64,000 nt of DNA from [Lactobacillus] timonensis (GCF_900240275.1 NZ_LT964761.1:152004-216003), one strand, 5' to 3'; positions 17,182-26,948 are shown, counted from the stretch's first letter. A program made the numbers and translations. Notes: a model not told the origin generated them from the sequence alone.

Positions 17182-17420
17182 AAAAAAGTCCCATCGAGTA
17201 TTACTACTCAACAGGACGATTCTTCGCGGTACCACCTATCTTTCCCGCATTGCGGGACACTCTGCGGCGATAACGCAACCAGCGTCGCCACTTACTGTCC
17301 TTCAGTGGCAATTTGACCAAGCCAGTTCAAAAAGACCCATTCCACGTTCTCACCAACCACGTGGTCGCTGATAATGAGCGATTTTCTACTATCTCTCGGT
17401 AATAAAGTGGCTATATTCTA
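17182..17420 (-). promoter_or_regulatory. T-box leader of leuS with promoter
   Basis: Promoter TTGAAT (17443-17438), 17-nt spacer, TAGAAT (17420-17415). The T-box core AGGTGGTACCGCG is at 17237-17225. The terminator (17217-17182) ends in TTTTTT. Stem I base ACCGAG pairs with CTTGGT. The 3' side reads TTGAACTGGCTTGG, placing CTG plus a purine directly before the base helix, so the specifier is probably Leu CTG. The base after TGG is T, matching A73 of tRNA-Leu. Confidence 0.9.
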
Positions 17421-17456
17421 GCAACTTTTGAGAAAAAATTCAACTGCTAGAACTAA

Positions 17457-18647
17457 CTAGCCCAGAATTTTCTTTAATTCTTCAACCTTGTCTAGCTGTT
17501 CCCATGGCAAGGAAATGTCGTCACGGCCAAAGTGACCATAAGCGGCAGTCTGCCGGTAGATTGGCCGTTTCAGATCCAGCATCTTAATAATTCCGGCAGG
17601 ACGCAGGTCAAAGACCTTCCGAACAGCCGCAATCATTTCGGCCTCACTCTTTGTCCCGGTACCGTAAGTGTCAATCCGGATGGAAACCGGTTGAGCGACC
17701 CCGATAGCATAAGCAACTTGAATTTCGGCCTTCTTAGCGTAGCCAGCCGCTACCAGGTTCTTGGCGATGTAGCGGGCAGCATAACTAGCAGACCGGTCCA
17801 CCTTTGTGGCGTCCTTGCCAGAGAAGGCCCCGCCACCATGGTGGGCAGCGCCACCATACGTGTCAACGATCACTTTCCGACCGGTTAACCCCGCGTCCCC
17901 CTGGGGGCCACCAATGACAAAGCGCCCCGTCGGGTTAATCAGGTAACGGGTCCGTTCATCGAGGAGTTCAGCCGGGATCACTTTTTTAATCAAATGTTCC
18001 TTAACATCTTTGTGCAGCTGCTCTTGAGAAACTTCTGGATCGTGCTGCGTACTGAGTACCACCGTGTCAACCCGTACTGGCTTATCATTATTGTCGTATT
18101 CGACCGTCACTTCAGCCTTGGCATCAGGACGCAGGTATGGCAATTCGCCACTCTTGCGCAGCTGGGCCTGTTTTTGCATTAAGTGGTGACTCAAAACCAG
18201 TGATAGTGGCATGTATTCTGGTGTTTCATCAGTGGCGTAACCAAACATCAACCCCTGGTCGCCAGCACCAATCTTATTCAATACATCATTGTCATTTTCA
18301 TCACGACTTTCAAGAGCCGCGTCAACCCCCTGGGCAATATCCGGTGATTGTTCATCCAATGCCACCAGAACCGCACAGGTCTTGCCATCGAAACCGAACT
18401 TCGCATTAGTATAGCCCAGCGACAAGATCGTTTGCCGAACCACCTTTTGGACGTTAACGTGCGCCTTTGTCGAAACTTCCCCGAACACCAGGACGAGCCC
18501 GGTCGTTACTGAAGTTTCAATTGCACAACGCGAGTCAGGATCTTGTTCCAGCATTGCGTCTAACAGTGAATCAGAAATCTGGTCGGCAATCTTATCCGGG
18601 TGACCCTCAGAAACCGATTCCGAAGTAAACAAGTGTCGTTCTTTCAT
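17457..18647 (-). CDS. metK: S-adenosylmethionine synthetase
   Basis: A 396-residue enzyme making SAM from Met and ATP. Signature blocks are [20 protein letters not shown] at the N-terminus, [12 protein letters not shown] near residue 118 and [17 protein letters not shown] near residue 260. The ATG at 18647 is about 11 nt after GGGGGAA, the ribosome site that the S(MK) riboswitch can mask. SAM therefore probably inhibits translation of its own synthetase. Confidence 0.97.
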   Translation of the reverse strand: MKERHLFTSESVSEGHPDKIADQISDSLLDAMLEQDPDSRCAIETSVTTGLVLVFGEVSTKAHVNVQKVVRQTILSLGYTNAKFGFDGKTCAVLVALDEQSPDIAQGVDAALESRDENDNDVLNKIGAGDQGLMFGYATDETPEYMPLSLVLSHHLMQKQAQLRKSGELPYLRPDAKAEVTVEYDNNDKPVRVDTVVLSTQHDPEVSQEQLHKDVKEHLIKKVIPAELLDERTRYLINPTGRFVIGGPQGDAGLTGRKVIVDTYGGAAHHGGGAFSGKDATKVDRSASYAARYIAKNLVAAGYAKKAEIQVAYAIGVAQPVSIRIDTYGTGTKSEAEMIAAVRKVFDLRPAGIIKMLDLKRPIYRQTAAYGHFGRDDISLPWEQLDKVEELKKILG

Positions 18648-18652
18648 CTTTA

Positions 18653-18750
18653 ATAATTCCCCCATTAATGCTGCATCAATTGCGTAGATAGTCGGTTACA
18701 AGGCATCTTCGTGGACACCCACGAATCCTATCGGGAATTTGCTTCATAAC
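18653..18750 (-). promoter_or_regulatory. S(MK) box (SAM-III) riboswitch before metK
   Basis: Minus strand shows GTTATGAAG (from 18750) pairing with CTTGTAAC, TCCCGATAGGAT, a hairpin TTCGTGG..CCACGAA, and GATGCCTTGTAACCGA. The anti-Shine-Dalgarno TTCCC can pair with GGGGGAA at 18663-18657. These match the S(MK) consensus known from Lactobacillales metK leaders. Confidence 0.9.
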
Positions 18751-18849
18751 GATGAAAATATTATCACAATTCTATAATTAAACGCAACTTTATCGTGACT
18801 GTAACTGCTATAATAAGTCCTTAGAATACTAATAAGGAGCCCTCTTACT

Positions 18850-19575
18850 ATGAATAAACTTGCCGCGCAGTGGCGGGCCATCAACTGGCCACTAATTATT
18901 CCCAACGTGATTGTCCAAATGATCTGCTGGTCATATGTTCCCCTCGCTTATGCCGTAGGAATTAGCACGACGTCATTCAAGATCCACCTCGCCCCGCTCT
19001 TTATTTACGAACTACTTGCCGCTTTTACCATTGTCATAATGTACGAGCACCATCTCCGCTCAGCACTCAATCTTCCCGTTTTGTTGGCAACGGTCATTTT
19101 TGCCTTCAGTGGTCTCTGGAATGGTAATGTACTGCTAGTGGCCCTCCTAGTCCTCTTTCCATTAACAATGCTGCTTATCCAGACCGGGATGTTAGATCGT
19201 CCAGCTGAAACAGGACTTATCGCCTACAGCCTCACCTTCTGCTTTAGTATTCCTATTGCGCTGGTTCGTTTAACCACCGGCTTTGTTGCCGCCTCCTACA
19301 TCCAAGACTTACTCCCGTTATTTGCCATCGTCTTATTCTATCAAACTGTTCCATTTGTTAGTCATAACAACCACCGGATGCTCGACCAGGTGATCACTGG
19401 TATCTTTGCCATTGCCTGCCTCTGTCTCCGGTCCCTTAAACTACCAGTAATTGTCGCCGTCATTATCATCGTCGTCAGCTGGTTCATCATGCAGCAAAGA
19501 GACGATCTAGACAAACAAATGGCCCTCGTCTCCTTCACAGAAATGCTGGTAATCATCCTTACTTACTGGAGCTAA
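18850..19575 (+). CDS. Hypothetical multi-pass membrane protein, 241 aa
   Basis: About eight hydrophobic segments with short loops and no recognisable transporter motif. I do not recognise the family. AAGGAG precedes the ATG at 18850 by 10 nt. The gene stands alone between the S(MK)-metK unit and the metNIQ operon and ends at a bidirectional terminator. The hydrophobic C-terminal part is followed by a short charged stretch (QQRDDLDKQ) and a last helix. No Met-specific signal is seen before it. Confidence 0.75.
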   Translation: MNKLAAQWRAINWPLIIPNVIVQMICWSYVPLAYAVGISTTSFKIHLAPLFIYELLAAFTIVIMYEHHLRSALNLPVLLATVIFAFSGLWNGNVLLVALLVLFPLTMLLIQTGMLDRPAETGLIAYSLTFCFSIPIALVRLTTGFVAASYIQDLLPLFAIVLFYQTVPFVSHNNHRMLDQVITGIFAIACLCLRSLKLPVIVAVIIIVVSWFIMQQRDDLDKQMALVSFTEMLVIILTYWS

Positions 19576-19589
19576 ATTAACGGTTAACA

Positions 19590-19625
19590 CAACAAAAGAC
19601 GTTGCTTTTCGGCAACGTCTTTTGT
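19590..19625. terminator. Bidirectional terminator
   Basis: ACAAAAGACGTTGC and GCAACGTCTTTTGT form a long stem with loop TTTTCG and T runs on both strands. It serves the 241-aa membrane protein gene and metQ. Confidence 0.88.
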
Positions 19626-19635
19626 TGTACATATA

Positions 19636-20484
19636 TTACTTTTTACCAAACTTGTTCCATGCTGGTAGTTCAGCACCCTTGCTGGTTTGGTTGATAACCT
19701 TCTTGGTTGCTTCAGTTTGGTAAGCCTTAACAACCTTCTTGTAGGTTGGGTCGTTCTTCTTACTGCTCTTAGCAGCGATAACGTTAACGTACGGCTTAAT
19801 CTGCTTGTTAAGCTTTTCCCGAATCAGGGCGTCCTTGGCAGGCTTCAGCCCAGCATCGGCAGCCACCCCTCCATTAATCACTGATGCTTCAACGGAACGC
19901 AGTGACCGGGCAGTTTGCGAGGCGTCAAGCGTCTTAATCTTCAGGTGCTTCTTGTTGGAAGTAATGTCACTTGCCGTTGGCGTGTTGCTGGAGTTGTTCT
20001 TAACCTTGATTAACCCCGCGCTCTGCAGCAAAAGAAGGGCCCGTCCTTCATTAGTGGCATCGTTAGGAATAGCAATCGTTGAGCCATTCTTAATCGCCTT
20101 AATTGACTTCACTTTCTTCGAGTAAACACCTAGTGGTGAAACGATCGTGTTACCAATGCTGACCAGGTGAGTGTGGTGTTCCTTGTTGTAGTTGTCAAGG
20201 AAAATCTTGGTCTGAAAGGCATTCAGGTCCAGATCCCCGTTAGCCAGCGCCTTGTTTGGCTGGTTGTAGTCGGAGAAGGTAACAATCTTCAGGTTAATTC
20301 CCTGCTTCTTTAGTCGTGAGGCAACGTTTTTCCAAACTGGCGTTTCATTAGAGCCGGTCAACCCAATCTTGACCGTCTTGTCAGCAGCATGGACAGGCTT
20401 TTGGTGAGCCAGGCTAACAGTGGTAGTCAAACCAACAACAGCAGCAATAGTGGCGGCACCTAATAATAACTTTTTAAACTTCAT
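19636..20484 (-). CDS. metQ: Methionine ABC transporter substrate-binding protein
   Basis: A 282-residue NlpA/MetQ-family protein, last gene of metNIQ. Motifs include VKIGLTGSNETPVW, DLNAFQTKIFLDNYN, and IAIPNDATNEGRAL. It has a signal peptide (about residues 1-34, possible cut after VHA) but no lipobox Cys, unlike most MetQ proteins of Gram-positives, which are lipoproteins. How it stays at the cell surface is unclear; residual hydrophobic anchoring or release are possible. Expected substrate is L- or D-methionine, supported by the Met-type T-box. Confidence 0.9.
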   Translation of the reverse strand: MKFKKLLLGAATIAAVVGLTTTVSLAHQKPVHAADKTVKIGLTGSNETPVWKNVASRLKKQGINLKIVTFSDYNQPNKALANGDLDLNAFQTKIFLDNYNKEHHTHLVSIGNTIVSPLGVYSKKVKSIKAIKNGSTIAIPNDATNEGRALLLLQSAGLIKVKNNSSNTPTASDITSNKKHLKIKTLDASQTARSLRSVEASVINGGVAADAGLKPAKDALIREKLNKQIKPYVNVIAAKSSKKNDPTYKKVVKAYQTEATKKVINQTSKGAELPAWNKFGKK

Positions 20485-20505
20485 ATGAATGATCCCCTCT
20501 CGAAA

Positions 20506-21186
20506 TTAATGACTAAGTTTCTTGATGATTAAGTTACAAATCAATTGGCTAATCAAAACTAACAATAAAATCAGCAACGTTGCGACGACAGTAATATCAT
20601 TTTCAAAACGGTTATAGCCCTGAGAAATAGCCAGGTCCCCAAGACCACCACCGCCGACCGCGCCGGCCATCGCCGTTAAACTGATCAGGCTGATGATTGT
20701 CAACGCCGATACCCGAACGATACTAATCAGACCCTCACGCAAGTAGACGCGGAAAATGATTCCCATCCGGCTAATCCCCATTGCTTGCGCTGCTTCAACC
20801 ACTCCAGGATCAACTTCCAGCAGTGCCGTTTCGATTTGCCGACCGTAAAACGGAATCACACACACAACCAACGGGACCAACGCGGCCTTGGAACCGATAG
20901 TAGTACCGACAATGTGCTGGGTGACCGTTGCCAGCAGCGCCAGCAGGATAATGAACGGAATGGCCCGGACAATGTTGACTACCTTATCGAGTACCTGGAA
21001 AAAGGGTTTATTTTGGTAAAGTCCACCCGGCCGGGTCACTACCAGTAAGACACCGACCAAGAGGCCAATGATTCCAGCGACTAACGACGTCCATAGCGTC
21101 ATGTACAGGGTCTGTCCCGTCGCCGTCACGAAGCTTTGCGGGTCTGCCGCAACGTTGGGTAAATACTTTGCGATAAAACTTGCCAT
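20506..21186 (-). CDS. metI: Methionine ABC transporter permease
   Basis: A 226-residue MetI-type permease with about five membrane helices and the EAA block EAAQAMGISRMGIIFRVYLRE. Typical sequence GGGGLGDLAISQGYNRFE lies near the C-terminus. It sits between metN (19 nt upstream) and metQ (21 nt downstream) in one operon. Confidence 0.93.
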   Translation of the reverse strand: MASFIAKYLPNVAADPQSFVTATGQTLYMTLWTSLVAGIIGLLVGVLLVVTRPGGLYQNKPFFQVLDKVVNIVRAIPFIILLALLATVTQHIVGTTIGSKAALVPLVVCVIPFYGRQIETALLEVDPGVVEAAQAMGISRMGIIFRVYLREGLISIVRVSALTIISLISLTAMAGAVGGGGLGDLAISQGYNRFENDITVVATLLILLLVLISQLICNLIIKKLSH

Positions 21187-21205
21187 GCTATCACTCTCCT
21201 TTCAG

Positions 21206-22252
21206 CTAGTGGCTACTATTTGCTAACGACAATTCAATGACGTGAACTCCCTGTTTCTTCAGGTAATCAATGCTGGACTGGCGCTTATCCTCATCACCAC
21301 GGAGGCTAATGATCAAGTTGCCAAGTGGCACATCCTGAATCAGATCAACATTGCCGTAAAGAATGTTAGCAATCACGCCAAAGTTACTGAACAACGAGGC
21401 GATCAGCGGCTGATCAGTGTTAGTCCCGTTATAAGTTAACTGCAATAATTGTTCGTCAGCACCCAGGTGGAAATGATCGCTTTGCCGCAAGGTTGTCAAC
21501 GCCTCATCAACGTGGCTAGCCACCCGGATGAATTCTTGAGTTAATTTCTCTTGCGGTTCGCTAAAGATCTGGACTGCCGAGCCTTTTTCAATCACCCGAC
21601 CGTATTCCATCACCGCCACCTTGTTGCAAACCGCCTTGACAGCTTCCATCTGGTGGGTAATCAAGACGATCGTCAACCCCAGCTGCTTATTTAACTTTTT
21701 CAACAACCGTAAAATTTGTAAGGTGGTCTTCGGATCCAAGGCACTCGTTGCTTCATCACTAAGCAGGATTTGCGGATCATTGGCCAGGGCTCTGGCAATT
21801 GCTACCCGTTGTTTTTGTCCCCCGGACAACTGGCTTGGATAGCCCTTCGCCTTATCGCCTAAACCTACCAATTCAAGCAACTGGTTGACCTTTTCTTTAA
21901 TTTCCCGCTTAGATTTGCCAGTGTGACGAAGTGGGAAGGCCACATTATCAAAAATTGTCAGGCTTTCCAACAGGTTAAAGTGCTGGAAAATCATCCCAAT
22001 TTTGCGGCGGTGTTCGCGAAGCTCTTTTTCCGAGAGCGTAGTGAAATCCGTTCCGTTTACCAACACCTGACCGTCAGTCGGCTTTTGCAGGAGGTTAATG
22101 GTCCGTACAAGGGTACTTTTGCCAGCACCAGAATATCCGACAATGCCATAAATGTCTTGATCTTCAATTGTCAGGTTAACGTCCTTAACAGCTCGCACTT
22201 CTTTGCCGCTGTCATGGAATGTCACACTGACGTCCTTAAAATCAATCATCAT
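21206..22252 (-). CDS. metN: Methionine ABC transporter ATP-binding protein
   Basis: A 348-residue ABC ATPase. Walker A is [10 protein letters not shown], the signature is [15 protein letters not shown], and Walker B is [12 protein letters not shown]. After about residue 265 comes a C-terminal NIL domain ([32 protein letters not shown], split), the regulatory Met-binding domain of MetN. Two ATG codons (22252 and 22249) follow AAAGAGG. First gene of metNIQ, under a Met-type T-box. Confidence 0.93.
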   Translation of the reverse strand: MMIDFKDVSVTFHDSGKEVRAVKDVNLTIEDQDIYGIVGYSGAGKSTLVRTINLLQKPTDGQVLVNGTDFTTLSEKELREHRRKIGMIFQHFNLLESLTIFDNVAFPLRHTGKSKREIKEKVNQLLELVGLGDKAKGYPSQLSGGQKQRVAIARALANDPQILLSDEATSALDPKTTLQILRLLKKLNKQLGLTIVLITHQMEAVKAVCNKVAVMEYGRVIEKGSAVQIFSEPQEKLTQEFIRVASHVDEALTTLRQSDHFHLGADEQLLQLTYNGTNTDQPLIASLFSNFGVIANILYGNVDLIQDVPLGNLIISLRGDEDKRQSSIDYLKKQGVHVIELSLANSSH

Positions 22253-22280
22253 CCAAACCTCTTTCGTTTATTTTCCAAAG

Positions 22281-22560
22281 AAAAACCCTGCTGTTTCATC
22301 TATTGAAACAACAGGGACGTTAATTGACGTGTTACCACCCATCTTCACTGTCTTCCTTTCGAAAAACAGCCTCAGCCAGTTCGCAACTACTGCAAACCGT
22401 TGAGCGATAATGGGCTCTCCCATGCGTGGCTTGCGACTGCTCGCCACACTGCCTGCTCCCAGACCATCTTCACCTTTCTCTCCCGTGCACTTTTTCATCA
22501 GCCGTGCTCTCTGTTAACGGTTTGTGAAAGATTACTCATCTGTTCTCAGCAAACTTTAAT
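22281..22560 (-). promoter_or_regulatory. Met-type T-box leader of metNIQ
   Basis: Core ATGGGTGGTAACACG lies at about 22338-22324 and the terminator CCCTGTTGTTTCA/TGAAACAGCAGGG at 22317-22281, ending in TTTTTC. On the stem I side GGTGAAGATGGTCTGG places ATG (22467-22465) plus a purine before the base helix TCTG/CAGA, so the specifier is Met. AGTA occurs on the opposite side. The base after TGG is T, matching A73. Confidence 0.88.
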
Positions 22561-22574
22561 ATTTGATTGATGCT

Positions 22575-22603
22575 ATGATACCCAATCTTGAAAATGATGT
22601 CAA
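22575..22603 (-). promoter_or_regulatory. Promoter of metNIQ
   Basis: TTGACA (22603-22598), 17-nt spacer, TATCAT (22580-22575). The -35 overlaps the last codons of the tag gene on the same strand. Confidence 0.8.
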
Positions 22604-23160
22604 CACTTTTTTTCATTTTCTTGGTGGCGAACACTAATCATTCCGGCAGCACACAAGAAGCTCATCGCGGTCACAGGACCGACCCCACTAAACCCATCTT
22701 GACGTAACTGCTGGCTAACCCTCGTCGAGAGGGCCGTTTTCGACGGTAAGTCTTCTCCTAATGCCACTGGTGATGGTTGTGGAACATTGTTCACCAGGTC
22801 CCAACAATATTCCGTAAAACTAGTCCCTCGTTGCATTTTAATCTTTTGGACTACCTGAGCATTATGGATAGTGGCCATTATTTTTCGCCTGTTGCGGATA
22901 ATGGAACGATTGCTCATCAACCTTAAAAAATCATCGTGATCCATCGCTGCCACCCGACCTATCTGGAAATTGGCGAAGGCACGACGAAACGCCGCCCTTT
23001 TTTGCCAAACACCATTCCAACTAAGACCCGCTTGAAAGACTTCCAGTGAAAACAATTCAAATAACTGCTGATCACCGTATAGCGGAATGCCCCAGTAAGA
23101 GTCGTAGTAGTCTCTCATCTCATCATTTTGTTCTGCCCATGCAGGGCGTACTGTCGTCAC
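22600..23160 (-). CDS. tag: DNA-3-methyladenine glycosylase I
   Basis: A 186-residue helix-hairpin-helix glycosylase removing 3-methyladenine from DNA. Family blocks are RDYYDSYWGIPLYGDQQLFELFSLE, split around residues 16-40, and FQAGLSWNGVWQKRAAFRRAF. The catalytic region and FSGVGPVTAMSFLCA follow. Classical Tag binds zinc through Cys and His residues; only part of that set is evident here. GTG at 23160 overlaps the stop of the MFS gene by one base (TAGTG), so the two are probably translationally coupled. Confidence 0.9.
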   Translation of the reverse strand: MTTVRPAWAEQNDEMRDYYDSYWGIPLYGDQQLFELFSLEVFQAGLSWNGVWQKRAAFRRAFANFQIGRVAAMDHDDFLRLMSNRSIIRNRRKIMATIHNAQVVQKIKMQRGTSFTEYCWDLVNNVPQPSPVALGEDLPSKTALSTRVSQQLRQDGFSGVGPVTAMSFLCAAGMISVRHQENEKKC

Positions 23161-24590
23161 TATTTCCTCTGGGACTCATCACGAAGCAATAGTGCCATCA
23201 CCAAGCCAACGATTGCCACGACCACCATCATAATGAAAACCAAGTGGTAGCCATGCAGGTTAGCGGACAGTGACGACAGTCCACGCTGCTGAGCATTTTT
23301 CGCCGCGGTAGTCAGGACAATTGTTGCGACAGCAAGGCCAGTGGAGCCGAATACTTGGCGAATGGTTGTGATCACGGCTGTCCCGTGTGATACCAGTTCA
23401 TCTGGTAATGAATTTGCACCCATTGTGACCGCTGGCATCATTACAAAGGCGTTACCACCTTCAATTACCATCGCACAGATAATCATCACAACGAGGTTTT
23501 GTGAACTAACAAGGACTGTTGCGCCAACCCAGCCGCAGATAATCATAATCATCCCCAATAACATCGTTGGCTTGTAGCCAAGTCGGTCAGCCAGCCACCC
23601 GGTGACCGGGTTAAGAAGACTAAGCAAGACTGCTCCAGGGACCAACGACATTCCTGAGGCAAATGGCGACAGTTTCAGGACACCCTGGTAATAAAGAGGA
23701 AAGATAATCGTGGTGACGATCAAGGCAACATAAGAAAGCGCCGTCAGCATAATTGCAAGGTCATAGTTAAAGGTTTTTAATACTCGTAATTCCAGCAGCG
23801 GCGTCTTGAGATGAAACTGACGAATCACAAACCACGCCAGCATCAGGGCACTCACCACTAAGATTACTGTGGTCGAGCCCCAGTCAACTTGTTGCTTGCC
23901 TACTTTGTTGATAACGTACATGATACCAATCAAGCCTAATGACAGGATAACAGATAACCAGTCCAGCTCGGTTTGGTGGCGTTCCATCACGTCACGAATG
24001 GCTCCCAGTGCACCAATTGCAAAGATCACCGTAATAATAATCATGAAGAAGATGAAAAGACTCTTCCAGGTAAAGAACTTGAGGACAATTCCAGAAACAA
24101 TCGGGCCGACCGCTAAAGCTGATCCCATCACCAGTCCGGCAATCCCCATCGTCAACCCCCGGTCTTTCTCAGGGGTGATGGTCAATAGGACGGACTGGTA
24201 TGACGGGAAGAGGACACCAACTGCAAAGGCCTCCATCACCCGGCCGACCATCATGAACCAAAAACCATTAATTCCCCAGCTAGCGGGTGTCATGACGATC
24301 ATTAACGAACCGACATCAAAGAGCACTAAATCCGCTAAATACAGCGTCCGAAAACTGATATTATTCAACAACCAGGGACTAATTGGCATGCTAACACACA
24401 TGACAAGCATAAATCCCGTTGTCAGCCACTGGACAGTGGACGCTGGGATATGGAAGGCTTGCATCAGTGTGGGGTAAGCAGTCGATAGCGACGACTGGCT
24501 GATGGACATAGTAAAGGTACCAAGCAGCAGTGTGAGAATAAACCAAAAACGGCTATACTGGCGGCCATTTTGGTCAATACTTGTAGACAT
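23160..24590 (-). CDS. DHA2-type MFS drug/proton antiporter
   Basis: A 476-residue exporter with about 13-14 hydrophobic segments. Early DHA2 features are LDT-like SQSSLSTAYPTLMQAFHIPASTVQW (split) and the motif C-like SALAVGPIVSG. Substrate cannot be read from sequence; drugs or toxic metabolites are usual. AGAGG lies before the ATG at 24590, with a TTG one codon earlier. It is divergent from perR and shares the intergenic region that holds the Per box, so peroxide control of both genes is possible. Confidence 0.85.
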   Translation of the reverse strand: MSTSIDQNGRQYSRFWFILTLLLGTFTMSISQSSLSTAYPTLMQAFHIPASTVQWLTTGFMLVMCVSMPISPWLLNNISFRTLYLADLVLFDVGSLMIVMTPASWGINGFWFMMVGRVMEAFAVGVLFPSYQSVLLTITPEKDRGLTMGIAGLVMGSALAVGPIVSGIVLKFFTWKSLFIFFMIIITVIFAIGALGAIRDVMERHQTELDWLSVILSLGLIGIMYVINKVGKQQVDWGSTTVILVVSALMLAWFVIRQFHLKTPLLELRVLKTFNYDLAIMLTALSYVALIVTTIIFPLYYQGVLKLSPFASGMSLVPGAVLLSLLNPVTGWLADRLGYKPTMLLGMIMIICGWVGATVLVSSQNLVVMIICAMVIEGGNAFVMMPAVTMGANSLPDELVSHGTAVITTIRQVFGSTGLAVATIVLTTAAKNAQQRGLSSLSANLHGYHLVFIMMVVVAIVGLVMALLLRDESQRK

Positions 24591-24713
24591 CAAATCAACC
24601 TCTATTCTTTCTTATCTGGACTCTTTTTTGCGACTTGATTATAAACGCTCCTCCCTAGAGGGTCAAGCCTTGGGAATTGCATTATTAACGAATCGTGCTA
24701 CAATTAACTTAGT

Positions 24714-24728
24714 TTATAATAATTATAA
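24714..24728. promoter_or_regulatory. Per box
   Basis: TTATAATAATTATAA is a perfect match to the PerR box TTATAATNATTATAA, 13 nt before the perR start codon. Confidence 0.85.
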
Positions 24729-24741
24729 GGGAGGTATTGTA

Positions 24742-25197
24742 ATGGCTGAGAATGAATATCAATTGGCAATTGCTAGACTACGGGAAAACCATGTCCGGTT
24801 AACACCCCAGCGAAAAATAATCCTCCGCTACTTAATCAGTCACCATACCCACCCAACGGTTGAAATGATTTATGATGACCTCAAAAACGAGGTTGATAAC
24901 ATTAGCCTGGCCACTATTTATAACACACTCAAAGTACTGGTGGATTACAAACTGGTGATTGAGCTCAAAACTGGTGACGGGAGTGCGCACTACGACTACT
25001 TCGGTCGGCCGCACTTCCACGTCGTTTGCGATAACTGCGGTAAGATCACCGACGTCTTCGCTGAAGATTTTGCTAACCTCAACCGCCAATTACAAGATAT
25101 TGCCAGGAAAAGCAGCGGCTACTTGATTACTCAAAGTGATATCGAGGTGCATGGTTTGTGCCCCGACTGCCAATATAAACTCGGGTTAAAAAGATAA
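24742..25197 (+). CDS. perR: Peroxide-responsive repressor PerR
   Basis: A 151-residue Fur-family regulator. The winged helix runs from RLTPQRKIILRYL to SLATIYNTLKVLVD. Metal-binding residues include HYDYFGRPHFHVVCDNCGK (split) and CPDC, giving the two CxxC zinc pairs, plus several His. The ATG at 24742 follows GGGAGG. A perfect Per box lies in its promoter, which favours PerR over Fur and points to autorepression relieved by hydrogen peroxide. Confidence 0.92.
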   Translation: MAENEYQLAIARLRENHVRLTPQRKIILRYLISHHTHPTVEMIYDDLKNEVDNISLATIYNTLKVLVDYKLVIELKTGDGSAHYDYFGRPHFHVVCDNCGKITDVFAEDFANLNRQLQDIARKSSGYLITQSDIEVHGLCPDCQYKLGLKR

Positions 25198-25199
25198 AA

Positions 25200-25226
25200 A
25201 AACTGGTTATTTTTGACCAGTCTTTT
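25200..25226. terminator. Bidirectional terminator
   Basis: ACTGGT/ACCAGT stem with an 8-nt loop and T runs on both sides, between perR and the convergent permease gene. Confidence 0.8.
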
Positions 25227-25230
25227 TCAT

Positions 25231-26583
25231 TTAAAGATTCTTTTTGGAAAGTGACACCAGTGTCAGCAATGCAATCACGGCTACGGAAACCAGTAGGGGC
25301 CAGAAAGTATCAGGGCTCAAGCAGAGGATGACTGCCACTGCGCCGAGAAAGATCAACACCAGCCAGTCAGTATATGGTGCCGCTGGCATTCCCACCGATT
25401 GCGGGTTCAACCGCCGGTATTTCAAGTGGGTACAGATCAACAAGCCCCAAATGAAGAGAAAGCTTGTTGTTGCCACACTGGAAACTAAAGTAAAGACGTT
25501 ACTTGGCAGAAAGTAATTTAGTAGCGACGACAGCGCAATAATGGCTGCGGAAAAGATGATCGCCGTCGCGGGAACGTTGTGAGTGGAAAGTTGGCTAATC
25601 TTGCGGACCATCGGGCGCCGTGAATCGGCCGTTAATTCTGCCAGCATCCGCCCAGTGGTGTACAACGAACTGTTACATGATGAAGCCGCCGCCGTAATCA
25701 CCACGAAGTTAATGATGCTGGCAGCACCGCGGATGCCAATATCATCAAACACGGTCACAAAAGGGCTGGCGCTCGGTGAGAGTTTTATCCAGGGGTAAAT
25801 ACACATAATAACCAACAGGGAACCAATATAAAACAAGAGGATCCGCAACGGAATACTGTTGATCGCCTTTGGCAGTACCTGGCGTGGATTTTCCGTTTCG
25901 GCCGCCGTCATCCCCACCATTTCAATGCCGGCAAAGGCGAAGACCACCATTTGAAACGACATCAAGAAGCCCTTGAAACCGCGGGGGAAGAAACCACCAA
26001 AGGCCACAAGGTTTTTCGGACTGGTAACATAACCAGCTGGCGACTTAAACTGCATAAACATCAAAACAATGCCAATGGCAATTAAGGACACAATGGCGAC
26101 AATCTTAATCATCGCAAACCAGAACTCGACCTCCCCAAACGCGGAGACCGTGATCAAGTTGACACAAACCAGGATAATTAAAGTAATTAACCCTGGTACC
26201 CACTGCGGACAATGTGGCAACCATAACTGAATATAGAGGCCGATCGCCGTAATTTCTGCCATTGCAATCGTGATCCAGCATAGCCAATACACCCACCCGG
26301 CCACAAAACTGATCCGTTCACCCAAATATTCGCGGATGGGTTCAATAAACGAACGGTAGCCAAGGTTAGAAAGTAACAGTTCCCCCATCGCTCGCATCAG
26401 CAAAAAACACATCAGCCCAGTGACTAAGTAAGCCAACACAATTGACGGTCCCGCCACGTGAATGGATTTCCCTGCTCCCAAGAAGAGCCCGGTCCCGATA
26501 GTTCCACCGATGGCAATTAGCTGAACGTGGCGATTTTTCAGCCCCCGCTCCATTTTTTCTGGTTGCTGATTGGTCTCGTTCAT
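25231..26583 (-). CDS. APC-superfamily amino acid permease (AAT family)
   Basis: A 450-residue transporter with about 12 membrane helices. The start RGLKNRHVQLIAIGGTIGTGLFLG and AGPSIVLAYL are typical of the AAT family (CycA, LysP, GabP, AroP relatives). The loop EMVGMTAAETENPRQVLPKAIN is also diagnostic. Substrate is uncertain; D-Ala/Ser/Gly or GABA are common assignments. AAAGGATATGG precedes the ATG. Single gene, convergent with perR. Confidence 0.88.
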   Translation of the reverse strand: MNETNQQPEKMERGLKNRHVQLIAIGGTIGTGLFLGAGKSIHVAGPSIVLAYLVTGLMCFLLMRAMGELLLSNLGYRSFIEPIREYLGERISFVAGWVYWLCWITIAMAEITAIGLYIQLWLPHCPQWVPGLITLIILVCVNLITVSAFGEVEFWFAMIKIVAIVSLIAIGIVLMFMQFKSPAGYVTSPKNLVAFGGFFPRGFKGFLMSFQMVVFAFAGIEMVGMTAAETENPRQVLPKAINSIPLRILLFYIGSLLVIMCIYPWIKLSPSASPFVTVFDDIGIRGAASIINFVVITAAASSCNSSLYTTGRMLAELTADSRRPMVRKISQLSTHNVPATAIIFSAAIIALSSLLNYFLPSNVFTLVSSVATTSFLFIWGLLICTHLKYRRLNPQSVGMPAAPYTDWLVLIFLGAVAVILCLSPDTFWPLLVSVAVIALLTLVSLSKKNL

Positions 26584-26735
26584 AACACCATATCCTTTGT
26601 CATTTTCTCCTTATTGAATTCTCATTTTACCACAACTAGAAATCCTTTGTCGGAATGATCACAAAGATCAGCCAAAGGGAAGATCATTTCGATCACTCCC
26701 AAAGAAATCTGTTAAACTTATCTGGAGGTGAAAAT

Positions 26736-26945
26736 ATGATTTCAAATGAACAACGTGCCCACGAAATTGCGCTAGCGCTAATGGCCAAAAACGTCAAAAA
26801 CGGCGACCCCATTCAGGCCTACCAAGTCTATATCAACTACCTGTTACCAATCCTCAAGCAAATCGACAAGGATTTTCCACGCGGCATTGCGGAACACCCG
26901 AATGGGACTACTAGTAAGCAATCACCAAAACCAGCTAATAACTAA
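26736..26945 (+). CDS. Small hypothetical protein, 69 aa
   Basis: A short helical protein (ISNEQRAHEIALALMAKNV near the start, then YQVYINYLLPILKQI). I do not recognise a named family with certainty. CTGGAGGTGAAAAT precedes the ATG at 26736; the upstream in-frame ATG at 26655 lacks a ribosome site. It has its own terminator and is convergent with the amidohydrolase gene. Confidence 0.75.
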   Translation: MISNEQRAHEIALALMAKNVKNGDPIQAYQVYINYLLPILKQIDKDFPRGIAEHPNGTTSKQSPKPANN

Positions 26946-26948
26946 AAT

